Below are positions 8,273 through 14,112 of a stretch of 16,771 bases of DNA, in pieces. Source of the DNA: Nitrospirota bacterium (GTDB lineage Bacteria > Nitrospirota > Nitrospiria > Nitrospirales > NS-4); NCBI GenBank assembly GCA_005877525.1, contig VBON01000010.1:1-16771 (forward strand), given 5' to 3'. Both the position numbers and the translations under genes were made by a program. The notes beneath the pieces are model-generated. The model saw only the letters and a list, made by a program, of their open reading frames with translations, was not told the origin of the DNA and searched no databases. The number at the start of each line of letters is the position of its first letter. Within the stretch, counting starts at the first letter, position 1.

Positions 8273-9136
8273 CTATTTCTGGGAAGCTTCAACGACTGCG
8301 AAAGTCGCCTCACGCACGGCTAGATGGCGCAGGGCCTCTCGGAGCGGACGGAACTGGAAATCGCGAAGCAGGACTCTCAATCGATCTTCAACCTTGTCGA
8401 GGTTATGGTACTGTTGAAAGACGGCCCAAGAACGACCCCTCATGCGTGGTTGGGTGGGATCAACTTCCCAAGCGCGCAGATGCGCCACGATCGATTTGTG
8501 GTCCGTTTCGGCACGCTTCAGCAGCTTTCGAAGTAAGCGGTAGCTGAGAAGCCTCATCGAAAATCCATGGGTGAGCATGCTGAGACCTGCCATCTTCAAG
8601 CCATGAAGGGGAATCTCCCACAGAGGTCCCTGAGTCGAGTCCAGACGGTAACTCACTGAACCACGGGAACCGCGATCAGGCTCGACGCAAAGACTTGAAT
8701 CATAGGTATACCCCTCTTCCACCAAGAGAGGCAGCGCCCACTTTGTCTCTTCCGTCAGCGAGTAGCCGGGTGCTCGATAACCCCATACGGATTCGCCGGT
8801 GAGATCTTCCAAGATTTGCTTTGACTTTCTAACATCTTCTTGAAATTGTTTAGTCGTCAGAGCGCTCAAAAGCTCATGCCCATAGCCGTGCGAAGCAATC
8901 TCATGGCCTTCGCCGGCAATTCGTCGTATAAGGGCACCGTGCCGCTGCGCCACCCATCCCAGAACAAAGAACGTTGCCCTGACCTGCCTTTCGGCCAAGA
9001 GATCCAGGATCTTGTCGGTATTCTTTTCTACCCGACTTTCACAGCGGTCCCAGTGCCGCCGCCGCATGGGGGAATCGAAGGCCGGCACGTGAAAATGCTC
9101 TTCTACATGAAAGCTCAAGAAATGTTTGGGTGTCAT
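8273..9136 (-). CDS. PEP-CTERM-locus polysaccharide deacetylase family protein, possibly inactive
   Basis: This 287-residue NodB-fold protein resembles the XrtA/PEP-CTERM-associated polysaccharide deacetylases. The zinc-binding histidines are present in SHGYGHELL (H83, H87), followed by YRAPGYS (R121) and a WEVDPTQPR segment near 223. Motif 1, normally FDVEDYFHV in this family, reads FHVEEHFHV here, so the usual catalytic-base Asp is H10 and the second Asp is E13. In the C-terminal motif, usually LHPWEIDP, the catalytic His is R221 (LRAWEVDP). The codons are clean and the frame is intact, so this is divergence rather than decay. It lies 34 bp downstream of the sugar transferase gene and is probably cotranscribed. 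Active members remove N-acetyl groups from exopolysaccharide; this one may bind polysaccharide without cutting. Confidence 0.85.
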   Translation of the reverse strand: MTPKHFLSFHVEEHFHVPAFDSPMRRRHWDRCESRVEKNTDKILDLLAERQVRATFFVLGWVAQRHGALIRRIAGEGHEIASHGYGHELLSALTTKQFQEDVRKSKQILEDLTGESVWGYRAPGYSLTEETKWALPLLVEEGYTYDSSLCVEPDRGSRGSVSYRLDSTQGPLWEIPLHGLKMAGLSMLTHGFSMRLLSYRLLRKLLKRAETDHKSIVAHLRAWEVDPTQPRMRGRSWAVFQQYHNLDKVEDRLRVLLRDFQFRPLREALRHLAVREATFAVVEASQK

Positions 9137-9170
9137 TTTTCATCCACACCAGTAAAGCAGAGGCGGCCGA

Positions 9171-10211
9171 TCAGCGTGCGCCCGCACCCACCAGCACTAC
9201 ACGTATTGTTCGCAGAAAGATTCGACTATCCAGCGATAACGAGAGATTTTTGATGTAATACAAGTCATATTGCAGTTTGACGTGGGCATCTTCGATAGAT
9301 GACCCATAGCGAAACCCTGTCTGGGCCCATCCGGTAATTCCTGGGCGCACCGTGTGGCGCAAATCGTAATAGGGGATCGTGCCTCGAAGTTCATTGACAA
9401 AGACCGGCCTCTCCGGGCGTGGTCCCACTAAGCTCATTTCACCTTTTAATACGTTGATGAGCTGCGGCAGCTCATCAATTCTCCACTTTCGGAGCCAGCG
9501 ACCGAGTCGGGTAATACGGGCATCATCTTCCGCGGCCCATTGAATACCATTTTCCTCCGCACCGAGTCGCATCGACCGAAACTTCCAAAGCGTATAGGGC
9601 AGGCCCATCCGGCCAATACGAGTCTGTTTATAAAAAATAGGCCCTGGGGAGTCGAGCCTGATCAAAAGTGCTACGGCGCTCCAAAATGGACTCAGCAAAA
9701 TCAGACCTATAATTGATGCCAGGCAATCCACAAGACGTTTGAGGCCCATTAAGACTTTCCGTCGACGGAATCCTGTCGAGAAAATCATGGCACTTGGCCT
9801 TACCAAATCGATAGACATCCGCCCCGTGACTTCTTCGTATAGAGTATGCCCATCCACCACTTGGAGCCCTAATGTCTTAAAATCCAGTAGTGTCTCGACC
9901 GGCATCTCCCCCCGTCGATCCTCCAAACAGACCGCAATAGTCTGGATGCGGTAGCGCTCTACGATCTCAAAGAGCTGGTCGTAGGCGCCAATTATGCTGG
10001 GATTGAAACTCTCACCCACTCGCACGGGATTTCGATCTAAAAAACCAATGACTCTGTATGTATGCTTTCTGTTGGCAATCAGTTCTTCGGCAAGTTCTTT
10101 GGCCAGCTTGCCGGTGCCGAGGATCAACAACCGTGTGCTATAGCGCGGAAGCCTCATGGCACTCCCCGGGTGCTGTCTCAATTCTGGAAGGGTTTGCAGA
10201 GGCTTATCCAT
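9171..10211 (-). CDS. Polyprenyl-phosphate sugar phosphotransferase, PEP-CTERM/EpsB type, lacking the N-terminal membrane helices
   Basis: This 346-residue initiating glycosyltransferase transfers a sugar-1-phosphate from a UDP-sugar to undecaprenyl phosphate, the first step of exopolysaccharide repeat assembly. A Rossmann-like cytoplasmic domain spans about 25-140 (LLILGTGKLAKELAEEL). One membrane segment lies at 160-185. The bacterial sugar-transferase core follows, with LDSPGPIFYKQTRIG (186-200), KFRSMR and IDELPQLINVLKGEMSLVGPRPERP-like motifs. Family members of this type usually have about 450-470 residues with four or five N-terminal transmembrane helices. These are absent, and an in-frame stop lies upstream. 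ATG 10211 has a weak ribosome-binding site. ATG 10157 (residue 19), preceded by GGGGAG, is a credible alternative start. It heads the polysaccharide gene run. Confidence 0.88.
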   Translation of the reverse strand: MDKPLQTLPELRQHPGSAMRLPRYSTRLLILGTGKLAKELAEELIANRKHTYRVIGFLDRNPVRVGESFNPSIIGAYDQLFEIVERYRIQTIAVCLEDRRGEMPVETLLDFKTLGLQVVDGHTLYEEVTGRMSIDLVRPSAMIFSTGFRRRKVLMGLKRLVDCLASIIGLILLSPFWSAVALLIRLDSPGPIFYKQTRIGRMGLPYTLWKFRSMRLGAEENGIQWAAEDDARITRLGRWLRKWRIDELPQLINVLKGEMSLVGPRPERPVFVNELRGTIPYYDLRHTVRPGITGWAQTGFRYGSSIEDAHVKLQYDLYYIKNLSLSLDSRIFLRTIRVVLVGAGAR

Positions 10212-10451
10212 GATGTGAAGATTTGTAGAAATTATTCCTAAGGCCGTCGAACCGAGCTGGAAGCTCGTCAGTTTGCCGTTTAGTTACCTTAACGGTCTAT
10301 TGTATCTCTTTGAAAAGTCATAAAGACCGTGCAGCACCAAAACTATGCCGCCCCTTCTAGGAAAACCCATGGGGACGAACGTGTAACCCTATAGGAAGAC
10401 TGTGTATCCAACAATACCGATCCTGTATACTAGGTAGTACGGAAGGCGGGG

Positions 10452-10480
10452 TTGACCTCCTCATATGGTAAGCCTATGAT
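10452..10480 (+). promoter_or_regulatory. Sigma70-type promoter of the first LuxR-type gene
   Basis: TTGACC (10452-10457), a 17-base spacer and TATGAT (10475-10480) make a near-consensus promoter. Predicted start is near 10487, giving an untranslated leader of about 73 bases before ATG 10560. Confidence 0.65.
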
Positions 10481-10517
10481 ACAAATCCTTAATAAATTTC
10501 CTGAAAATCATCACTTA

Positions 10518-10530
10518 TAGCTTATAGCTA
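10518..10530. repeat. Palindrome TAGCT-TAT-AGCTA in the luxR leader
   Basis: This is a perfect 5+3+5 inverted repeat that overlaps a tandem CTTATAG repeat (10514-10527). It lies downstream of the promoter and 30 bases before the start codon, where a bound dimer could block transcription or translation. The role is inference. Confidence 0.4.
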
Positions 10531-10559
10531 GTTATCGAAGTCGGGGAGAAATATATATC

Positions 10560-11180
10560 ATGCGGGCTAAGAAACCGGCGCCGACTCCTAGTGAGTCTTC
10601 AACGGACTATCACCTAGAGAGTATTGCTGAGAAACGAGCGGGCCCCGGTATCCTTCTCCTGAGTTCATCGATGCAGTTGATGTACCGTGATCGTCGTACG
10701 TGGGAGCTTTGCGCCCAAATCAACAAGGCGCAAAATGGGAAAGCGGCGAACGGTGTCTTGCCTCCGGCCGTAGCGGAACTTTGCTCGGAAATCATGAAAA
10801 CGCTTCAAGTCCGTACGGACGCAAAGGATTGGGAGCATTTTCGCGTAAAGCGCATTATCGGTGACCCAAAGCGGCCGGTGCTGCTAAGGGGCGTTGGCCT
10901 CCCCGACAAAACCAGTATTCAACAGTCGAGAATACTCATCACCATGGAAGAAGTCGGTCGGCGCCAGGAAGCCGTCACTGAGCAAGCGAAGGAGATGTTT
11001 CATCTCACTGATCGGGAAGTCGCCGTTGTTCAGAATTTGTTAAAAGGCTGGACTAACAAGGAAATCGCGAACGAATTGGGCGTCACCGAACAAACAGTCA
11101 AAGAGCACATTAAACATATTATGGAAAAAACTAAGACCACGACGCGGACCGGCATTTTGGTCCAAGTCCTCCGCTTGTAG
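10560..11180 (+). CDS. LuxR-type transcriptional regulator, first of a tandem pair
   Basis: This 206-residue protein has a C-terminal LuxR/GerE helix-turn-helix (about 145-206) with the conserved pattern LTDREVAVVQNLLKGWTNKE, then QTVKEHI and the final TRTGILVQ helix. Residues 18-135 form a PAS-like or sensor-like domain (ILLLSSSMQLMYRDRRTWELC). There is no receiver domain, so it is not a classical NarL-type response regulator. GGGGAG lies 11 bases before ATG 10560. It is divergent from the exopolysaccharide genes and is followed 156 bp later by a close paralogue. It probably regulates nearby genes, perhaps the polysaccharide locus or itself; the ligand is unknown. Confidence 0.85.
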   Translation: MRAKKPAPTPSESSTDYHLESIAEKRAGPGILLLSSSMQLMYRDRRTWELCAQINKAQNGKAANGVLPPAVAELCSEIMKTLQVRTDAKDWEHFRVKRIIGDPKRPVLLRGVGLPDKTSIQQSRILITMEEVGRRQEAVTEQAKEMFHLTDREVAVVQNLLKGWTNKEIANELGVTEQTVKEHIKHIMEKTKTTTRTGILVQVLRL

Positions 11181-11246
11181 TCGCCAGTACCGCTACTAGC
11201 TCCTTTTCCTTTCTCCCATTTGTGTCTCTAGATTTCCACCAGGACC

Positions 11247-11261
11247 CACAGATCCTCTGTG
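11247..11261. repeat. Inverted repeat CACAGA-TCC-TCTGTG upstream of the second luxR gene
   Basis: This perfect 6+3+6 dyad directly abuts TACAAT (11262-11267), a possible -10 hexamer. The geometry suits an operator for a dimeric regulator. No T tract follows, so it is unlikely to be a terminator of the first luxR gene. Confidence 0.45.
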
Positions 11262-11336
11262 TACAATAGATGTGGTTGCCTCGTGCCACCAGTCTAGCGT
11301 CTCGGTTGACTCTTTGCTCAAGGAGTACTACAAGTA

Positions 11337-12002
11337 GTGCAAGCGCACTGTCACCTGATTGATCGAATCCAGAAGATGCGCCCGCACGAACGAAGCGTCG
11401 GAATGCTGAGAAACGACTCTAAAAGCGCTGCTGCCAAGCTTCAACAGATCGCCCAGAAGCGCGAAGGCCCCGCCATCATGGTGTTCACCTCATCGCTAAA
11501 ACTGCTCTATCAGGATCAGGCAGCGTGGAAACTTTGTACAGAGATTAATCAGCATGGCGACAAAAGCTCCCGAGGCATCTTGCCTCCTTCCGTAATCGAG
11601 GTGTGCAACGAGGTCAAAAAGCAGCTGCAACTGAAGACCCATTCCAAAGACTGGGAAGAGTTCCGCATTAAGCGGGTTCTCATGGGCTTGCAACGTCCCA
11701 TGCTCGTCTCGGGAGTCGGTTTACCGAACCCGGAGCATCCTGGGGAAGCGCAGATGCTCGTGACGATCGAAGTCATCGGACGACAACAGCACGCCGTCCT
11801 TGAGCAAAGCAAAGAGCGCTTCCATTTGACCGAACGCGAGGGAACTGTCGTGGAGCATCTTCTCAAGGGTTGGACGAACAAAGAAATCGGCAATGCTCTG
11901 GGCATTACAGAACAAACAATTAAAGAGCACATCAAACATATTATGGAGAAGACAAAGACAACCACTCGTACCGGAATTCTGGTCCAATTGCTGGGTGTAT
12001 AA
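11337..12002 (+). CDS. LuxR-type transcriptional regulator, second of the tandem pair
   Basis: This 221-residue paralogue of the gene at 10560 has the same order of segments: a sensor-like domain (about 35-150) and a C-terminal LuxR helix-turn-helix (160-221). The DNA-reading part differs from the paralogue at only a handful of positions, mainly V/I and A/G exchanges, while the N-terminal domain is much more divergent. The start given is GTG 11337, with AAGGAG 11 bases upstream. ATG 11376 or ATG 11403 are alternatives, and the latter matches the paralogue's length better. If TTGACT/TACAAG (11306-11334) is the promoter, transcription would begin after the GTG and the shorter start would be right. 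The gene ends inside the stem of a terminator-like hairpin. Confidence 0.83.
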   Translation: MQAHCHLIDRIQKMRPHERSVGMLRNDSKSAAAKLQQIAQKREGPAIMVFTSSLKLLYQDQAAWKLCTEINQHGDKSSRGILPPSVIEVCNEVKKQLQLKTHSKDWEEFRIKRVLMGLQRPMLVSGVGLPNPEHPGEAQMLVTIEVIGRQQHAVLEQSKERFHLTEREGTVVEHLLKGWTNKEIGNALGITEQTIKEHIKHIMEKTKTTTRTGILVQLLGV

Positions 12003-12039
12003 AACGCGAGTTCTCCCAACAACACACCCAGATTTTTTT
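11991..12039 (+). terminator. Terminator-like hairpin after the luxR pair
   Basis: CTGGGTGT (11991-11998) and ACACCCAG (12024-12031) form a perfect 8-bp stem followed by A and seven Ts (12033-12039). The 25-base loop is longer than usual for an intrinsic terminator. The 5' arm lies in the last codons of the second luxR gene. Confidence 0.55.
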
Positions 12040-12073
12040 ACATTAATGCTCCATGAAATCATCGAGAATATTC

Positions 12074-12091
12074 TTTGACCTCTATTTGACC
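12074..12091 (+). repeat. Direct repeat of TTTGACC upstream of the response regulator promoter
   Basis: Two copies of TTTGACC (12074-12080 and 12085-12091) are spaced exactly 11 bases apart, about one helical turn, and lie 17 bases before the -35 hexamer. This arrangement fits an activator binding one face of DNA, but the repeat is short. Confidence 0.35.
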
Positions 12092-12107
12092 CCCTCTAAA
12101 TGGTTAA

Positions 12108-12137
12108 TTGACTTGCAAAGCACACAAGAACTATATA
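12108..12137 (+). promoter_or_regulatory. Sigma70-type promoter of the response regulator gene
   Basis: TTGACT (12108-12113), 18 bases, then TATATA (12132-12137). Predicted start is near 12144, about 64 bases before ATG 12208. Confidence 0.55.
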
Positions 12138-12207
12138 GCGCTGCAAACCTTTTGAGACATCACAACCTTTTCGCAAAGCACTAGCCACAAGCGAGGGTCA
12201 AGCCGCC

Positions 12208-12621
12208 ATGGCGCATACTAGTCAAGAACCGATAGAAGTTCTGCTTATAGAAGATAATCCCGGCGATGTACGTCTCGTGAAAGAAGTCTTTAAGGACTCC
12301 AGGCTTCCTTATCATTTAAGCGTGGCGAAAGACGGCGCTGAAGCCGTCTCTTTCCTGCAACGCCACGGTGCTTACGCGGACGCCCCCGCTCCTCGCTTAA
12401 TCTTGCTTGATCTCAGTCTCCCGAAAAAAGGCGGCCTCGAGATGCTCGAAGAAATGTCTCCCCAGTTGAGCAAGAATGGCGTGCGAGTGGTGATCCTAAC
12501 GAACTCCGAAGCGGAACGGGATCTAGACGAAAGTTTCACTCATGGCGCCGTCAGCTATATGGTGAAGCCCATCGATTCAGAAAAACTCAACCTTCTGCTA
12601 GAAACGCTGAAAGAGAAATAA
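12208..12621 (+). CDS. Single-domain (Rcp1-type) response regulator
   Basis: This 137-residue protein is a lone receiver domain. Acidic residues E15/D16 follow the first strand (VLLIEDNPGD), phospho-acceptor D68 sits in LILLDLSLPKK, and T98 and K120 complete the switch. The insertion after the third strand (QRHGAYADAPAPR) is typical of the Rcp1 family, which usually partners with PAS- or phytochrome-type histidine kinases. It has no DNA-binding or enzymatic output, so it should act by protein contact or as a phosphate relay. It has its own promoter, and GAGGG lies ten bases before the start. No cognate kinase is adjacent; PrsK is on the other strand and coupled to PrsR. Confidence 0.92.
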   Translation: MAHTSQEPIEVLLIEDNPGDVRLVKEVFKDSRLPYHLSVAKDGAEAVSFLQRHGAYADAPAPRLILLDLSLPKKGGLEMLEEMSPQLSKNGVRVVILTNSEAERDLDESFTHGAVSYMVKPIDSEKLNLLLETLKEK

Positions 12622-12743
12622 CGTTCGCTAGCTTTCGCTGCTAGCCTTCCCCCGCGAACTTGCAAAGCCAGGTGCTTACGCAACTCCGCGAATGACTCAC
12701 GCAATGGCTCGTTGATCTTCCACAGCGGAGTACACGGATGCAC
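12555..12743 (-). CDS. Possible small protein, convergent and overlapping the response regulator
   Basis: A 62-codon frame starts at GTG 12743, with GGAGG seven bases upstream. It begins 20 bp after the stop of the small helix-turn-helix gene on the same strand, so the two could form a mini-operon. The first 40 residues (including KINEPLRESFAELRKHLAL) look amphipathic and helical. The last 67 bases run antisense through the response regulator's 3' end, which weakens the case. I do not recognise a family. The good ribosome-binding site and neighbouring gene are the only support. Confidence 0.3.
   Translation of the reverse strand: MHPCTPLWKINEPLRESFAELRKHLALQVRGGRLAAKASERYFSFSVSSRRLSFSESMGFTI
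12627..12645 (+). repeat. Hairpin GCTAGC-7-GCTAGC after the response regulator
   Basis: Two copies of the self-complementary GCTAGC flank a 7-base loop and begin five bases after the stop codon. GTTCGC and GCGAAC nearby could add an outer stem. There is no T tract, so termination activity is uncertain, though the position suits an mRNA 3' end. Confidence 0.35.
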
Positions 12744-12763
12744 CGGCTTACCTCCAACCGGAT

Positions 12764-12964
12764 CTAGGTCTTGACCAACGTTGCGATGTGTTTGCCTCCT
12801 TCGTATATTCTTACCTCATCGAGCCGACCTGCTTTCAGGAGCTTGAGTATTACCGCACGGGTTGTACCAAGTTGTGTTGCTGCGGCGCCCACCGTACAGC
12901 CTTTGCTACCCGTCTCTTCCCAGGCTGACCAACTGTGAAAATTTAATCGCATAGTAGACATCAT
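12764..12964 (-). CDS. Small helix-turn-helix (excisionase/MerR-like) protein
   Basis: This 66-residue frame has a recognisable DNA-binding core at about 22-52: CTVGAAATQLGTTRAVILKL followed by LKAGRLDEVRIYEGGK. This fits the Helix-turn-helix_17/excisionase pattern of TVxEAAxLLGVSxxTVxxLxxxGxLxxxR. AAGGG precedes two adjacent ATGs (12964 and 12961); either may be the start. It lies between plus-strand genes in an otherwise gene-poor stretch. Such proteins act as excisionases of integrated elements or as small repressors. No integrase or attachment site is visible, so a regulatory role or a remnant of a lost element is equally possible. Confidence 0.55.
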   Translation of the reverse strand: MMSTMRLNFHSWSAWEETGSKGCTVGAAATQLGTTRAVILKLLKAGRLDEVRIYEGGKHIATLVKT

Positions 12965-13269
12965 GAACCCTTGTCATGGAAAAGTGGGAGTTATTTCTCT
13001 CTTTTGGAGCAATACAGGTACTATTAGTGAAAGATTTCATGTCTTCTGTAAGAAAGACGATTCCTCATGGGGCTGGACATGATAAAATGAATCTAACGTT
13101 AGAGCAGGCCGACTATTCCCTTGCGCATCCATATGTTCCCTCGCGCGCGATCGATGACTAGCCTCCACTGCTCATGACTTCCCCAACATCCAAGAAAGGG
13201 TTCTCAGGGTTTGGTCGAAATCTGGAGTAAAACATACCGTGTCTGCGAGAGACTCCTTGGTTTGAGTTA
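12965..13269. other. Gene-poor stretch between the small HTH gene and the unrecognised gene
   Basis: These 305 bases contain short open frames (for example 12976-13161, plus strand) without ribosome-binding sites or recognisable motifs. The only ordered element seen is the perfect 12-bp palindrome at 13092-13103. No good promoter was found for the gene at 13270. Confidence 0.5.
13092..13103. repeat. Perfect palindrome TCTAACGTTAGA
   Basis: This is a 12-bp perfect dyad without spacer, located between the divergent small helix-turn-helix gene and the gene at 13270. It could be an operator, but a dyad of this length can also arise by chance. Confidence 0.3.
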
Positions 13270-13773
13270 ATGACCGTACACGGCTTCTATCGGTTCTTAG
13301 GGCAACAGGCACGCCTCCCAACGGACGAGGTCAGGAAGATTTATTTGCTCGGCCGGCCGTGGGGTGTCTGGCCGCCTGACATTGACATTAGTCGTGAGGC
13401 AGCAGACGCAGGGATCGATGTGTTCACATATCTTGCGGCGCTTCAGCCATTGATTACGATGGATACGCAGCAGAAAGAGAATGAGCTTGTTGCTTATGAG
13501 AGGACGCTGACTGTCAATGGAGGCGTGGACTCGCCATCAGCAATGCGGAATCATGTGGAGAAAGTCGCCACATTATCAACAGAGAAAAAGCAGACTATTT
13601 GCAACGTACTTCACGCGCTGTATGACTATCGACAACAGATCGGCGCCTTATCTATTCAGAAAATCACCGAGAAAGCCGCCGTTATTTCAAAACTTCAAAA
13701 AGGCATCCTGGCTGAGAGTAACCGACGCCGAAGCGAGAATGGATCCTCGACTCCCAATAACACGCCCGAATGA
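13270..13773 (+). CDS. Unrecognised 167-residue protein
   Basis: I do not recognise this family. The frame of 167 codons has a plausible amino-acid composition. The N-terminal half includes VRKIYLLGRPWGVWPPDID (about 21-39), rich in aromatic residues and prolines, then DAGIDVFTYLAALQPL. The C-terminal half (about 95-155) is charged and probably helical, ending in a polar Ser/Asn-rich tail. There is no signal peptide or membrane segment, so a cytoplasmic protein is expected. ATG 13270 has no strong ribosome-binding site. It stands alone, upstream of the convergent tRNA-Glu gene, so context gives no function. It may be lineage-specific. Confidence 0.55.
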   Translation: MTVHGFYRFLGQQARLPTDEVRKIYLLGRPWGVWPPDIDISREAADAGIDVFTYLAALQPLITMDTQQKENELVAYERTLTVNGGVDSPSAMRNHVEKVATLSTEKKQTICNVLHALYDYRQQIGALSIQKITEKAAVISKLQKGILAESNRRRSENGSSTPNNTPE

Positions 13774-13851
13774 CGTGCGAGAAATAGTGACAGGAAGGAA
13801 GCTCAATGGGCACTATTCAGGCACCGAGAAATCTAAAAGCTGCGTAAGTGG

Positions 13852-13929
13852 TGGTGGTCCCAACGGGATTTGAACCCGTGTTTATGCCTTGAGAGGGCAC
13901 CGTCCTAGGCCAGGCTAGACGATGGGACC
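13852..13929 (-). tRNA. tRNA-Glu (anticodon CUC)
   Basis: The minus strand folds as a full cloverleaf: acceptor GGTCCCA paired with TGGGACC, a D arm, an anticodon arm GTGCC-CTCTCAA-GGCAT with anticodon CTC, and a T arm with GTTCAAAT. Discriminator A (13855) is followed by a genomically encoded CCA (13854-13852). The body is 75 bases without CCA. A promoter lies at 13971-14000. It shares the strand of gltX, whose product charges it. Confidence 0.95.
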
Positions 13930-13970
13930 GGATCGTATGGGGAATGCAGGGAAGCTGCAAAACCGACGCC

Positions 13971-14000
13971 ACCATACCGGATGCACGCGAAGCTTGTCAA
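13971..14000 (-). promoter_or_regulatory. Promoter of tRNA-Glu
   Basis: On the minus strand TTGACA (14000-13995), an 18-base spacer and TATGGT (13976-13971) precede the tRNA by about 35 bases of leader. Confidence 0.6.
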
Positions 14001-14031
14001 CTGAAGGAATGACTCCAAAATACAAGATGGG

Positions 14032-14059
14032 TTGCGCAGGAATGTATCGATATTATACC
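14032..14059 (+). promoter_or_regulatory. Possible promoter of the ferredoxin gene
   Basis: TTGCGC (14032-14037), 16 bases, then TATACC (14054-14059). This would give a leader of about 47 bases before the TTG start. The match is moderate. Confidence 0.35.
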
Positions 14060-14112
14060 CTTACGACAGACAACAAACAGTCGAGTAAGCACGTCACGAG
14101 GGGGGCACTGCG

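Larger units (their letters stand above)
10212..10559. other. Divergent intergenic region between the sugar transferase and the first luxR gene
   Basis: This stretch of 348 bases has no credible gene. Rightward it contains a strong promoter (10452-10480). Leftward a TACAAT -10-like hexamer (10304-10299) could serve the sugar transferase, but the -35 is poor. I saw no convincing sigma54 -24/-12 pair on either strand. The leader before luxR holds the small palindrome at 10518-10530. Confidence 0.6.

Noticed and set aside
11270..11300. TGGCAC-like sigma54 element on the minus strand upstream of the second luxR gene
   Set aside because: There is no matching -12 element, and it would transcribe antisense into the first luxR gene.
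12976..13161. 61-codon plus-strand frame in the gap after the small HTH gene
   Set aside because: It has no ribosome-binding site, no recognisable motif and an unconvincing composition; it begins within the promoter region of the divergent gene.
13780..13830. AATAGTG/CACTATT inverted repeat after the unrecognised gene
   Set aside because: The 7-bp arms are A/T-rich, the loop is about 21 bases and no T tract follows, so it is not convincing as a terminator.
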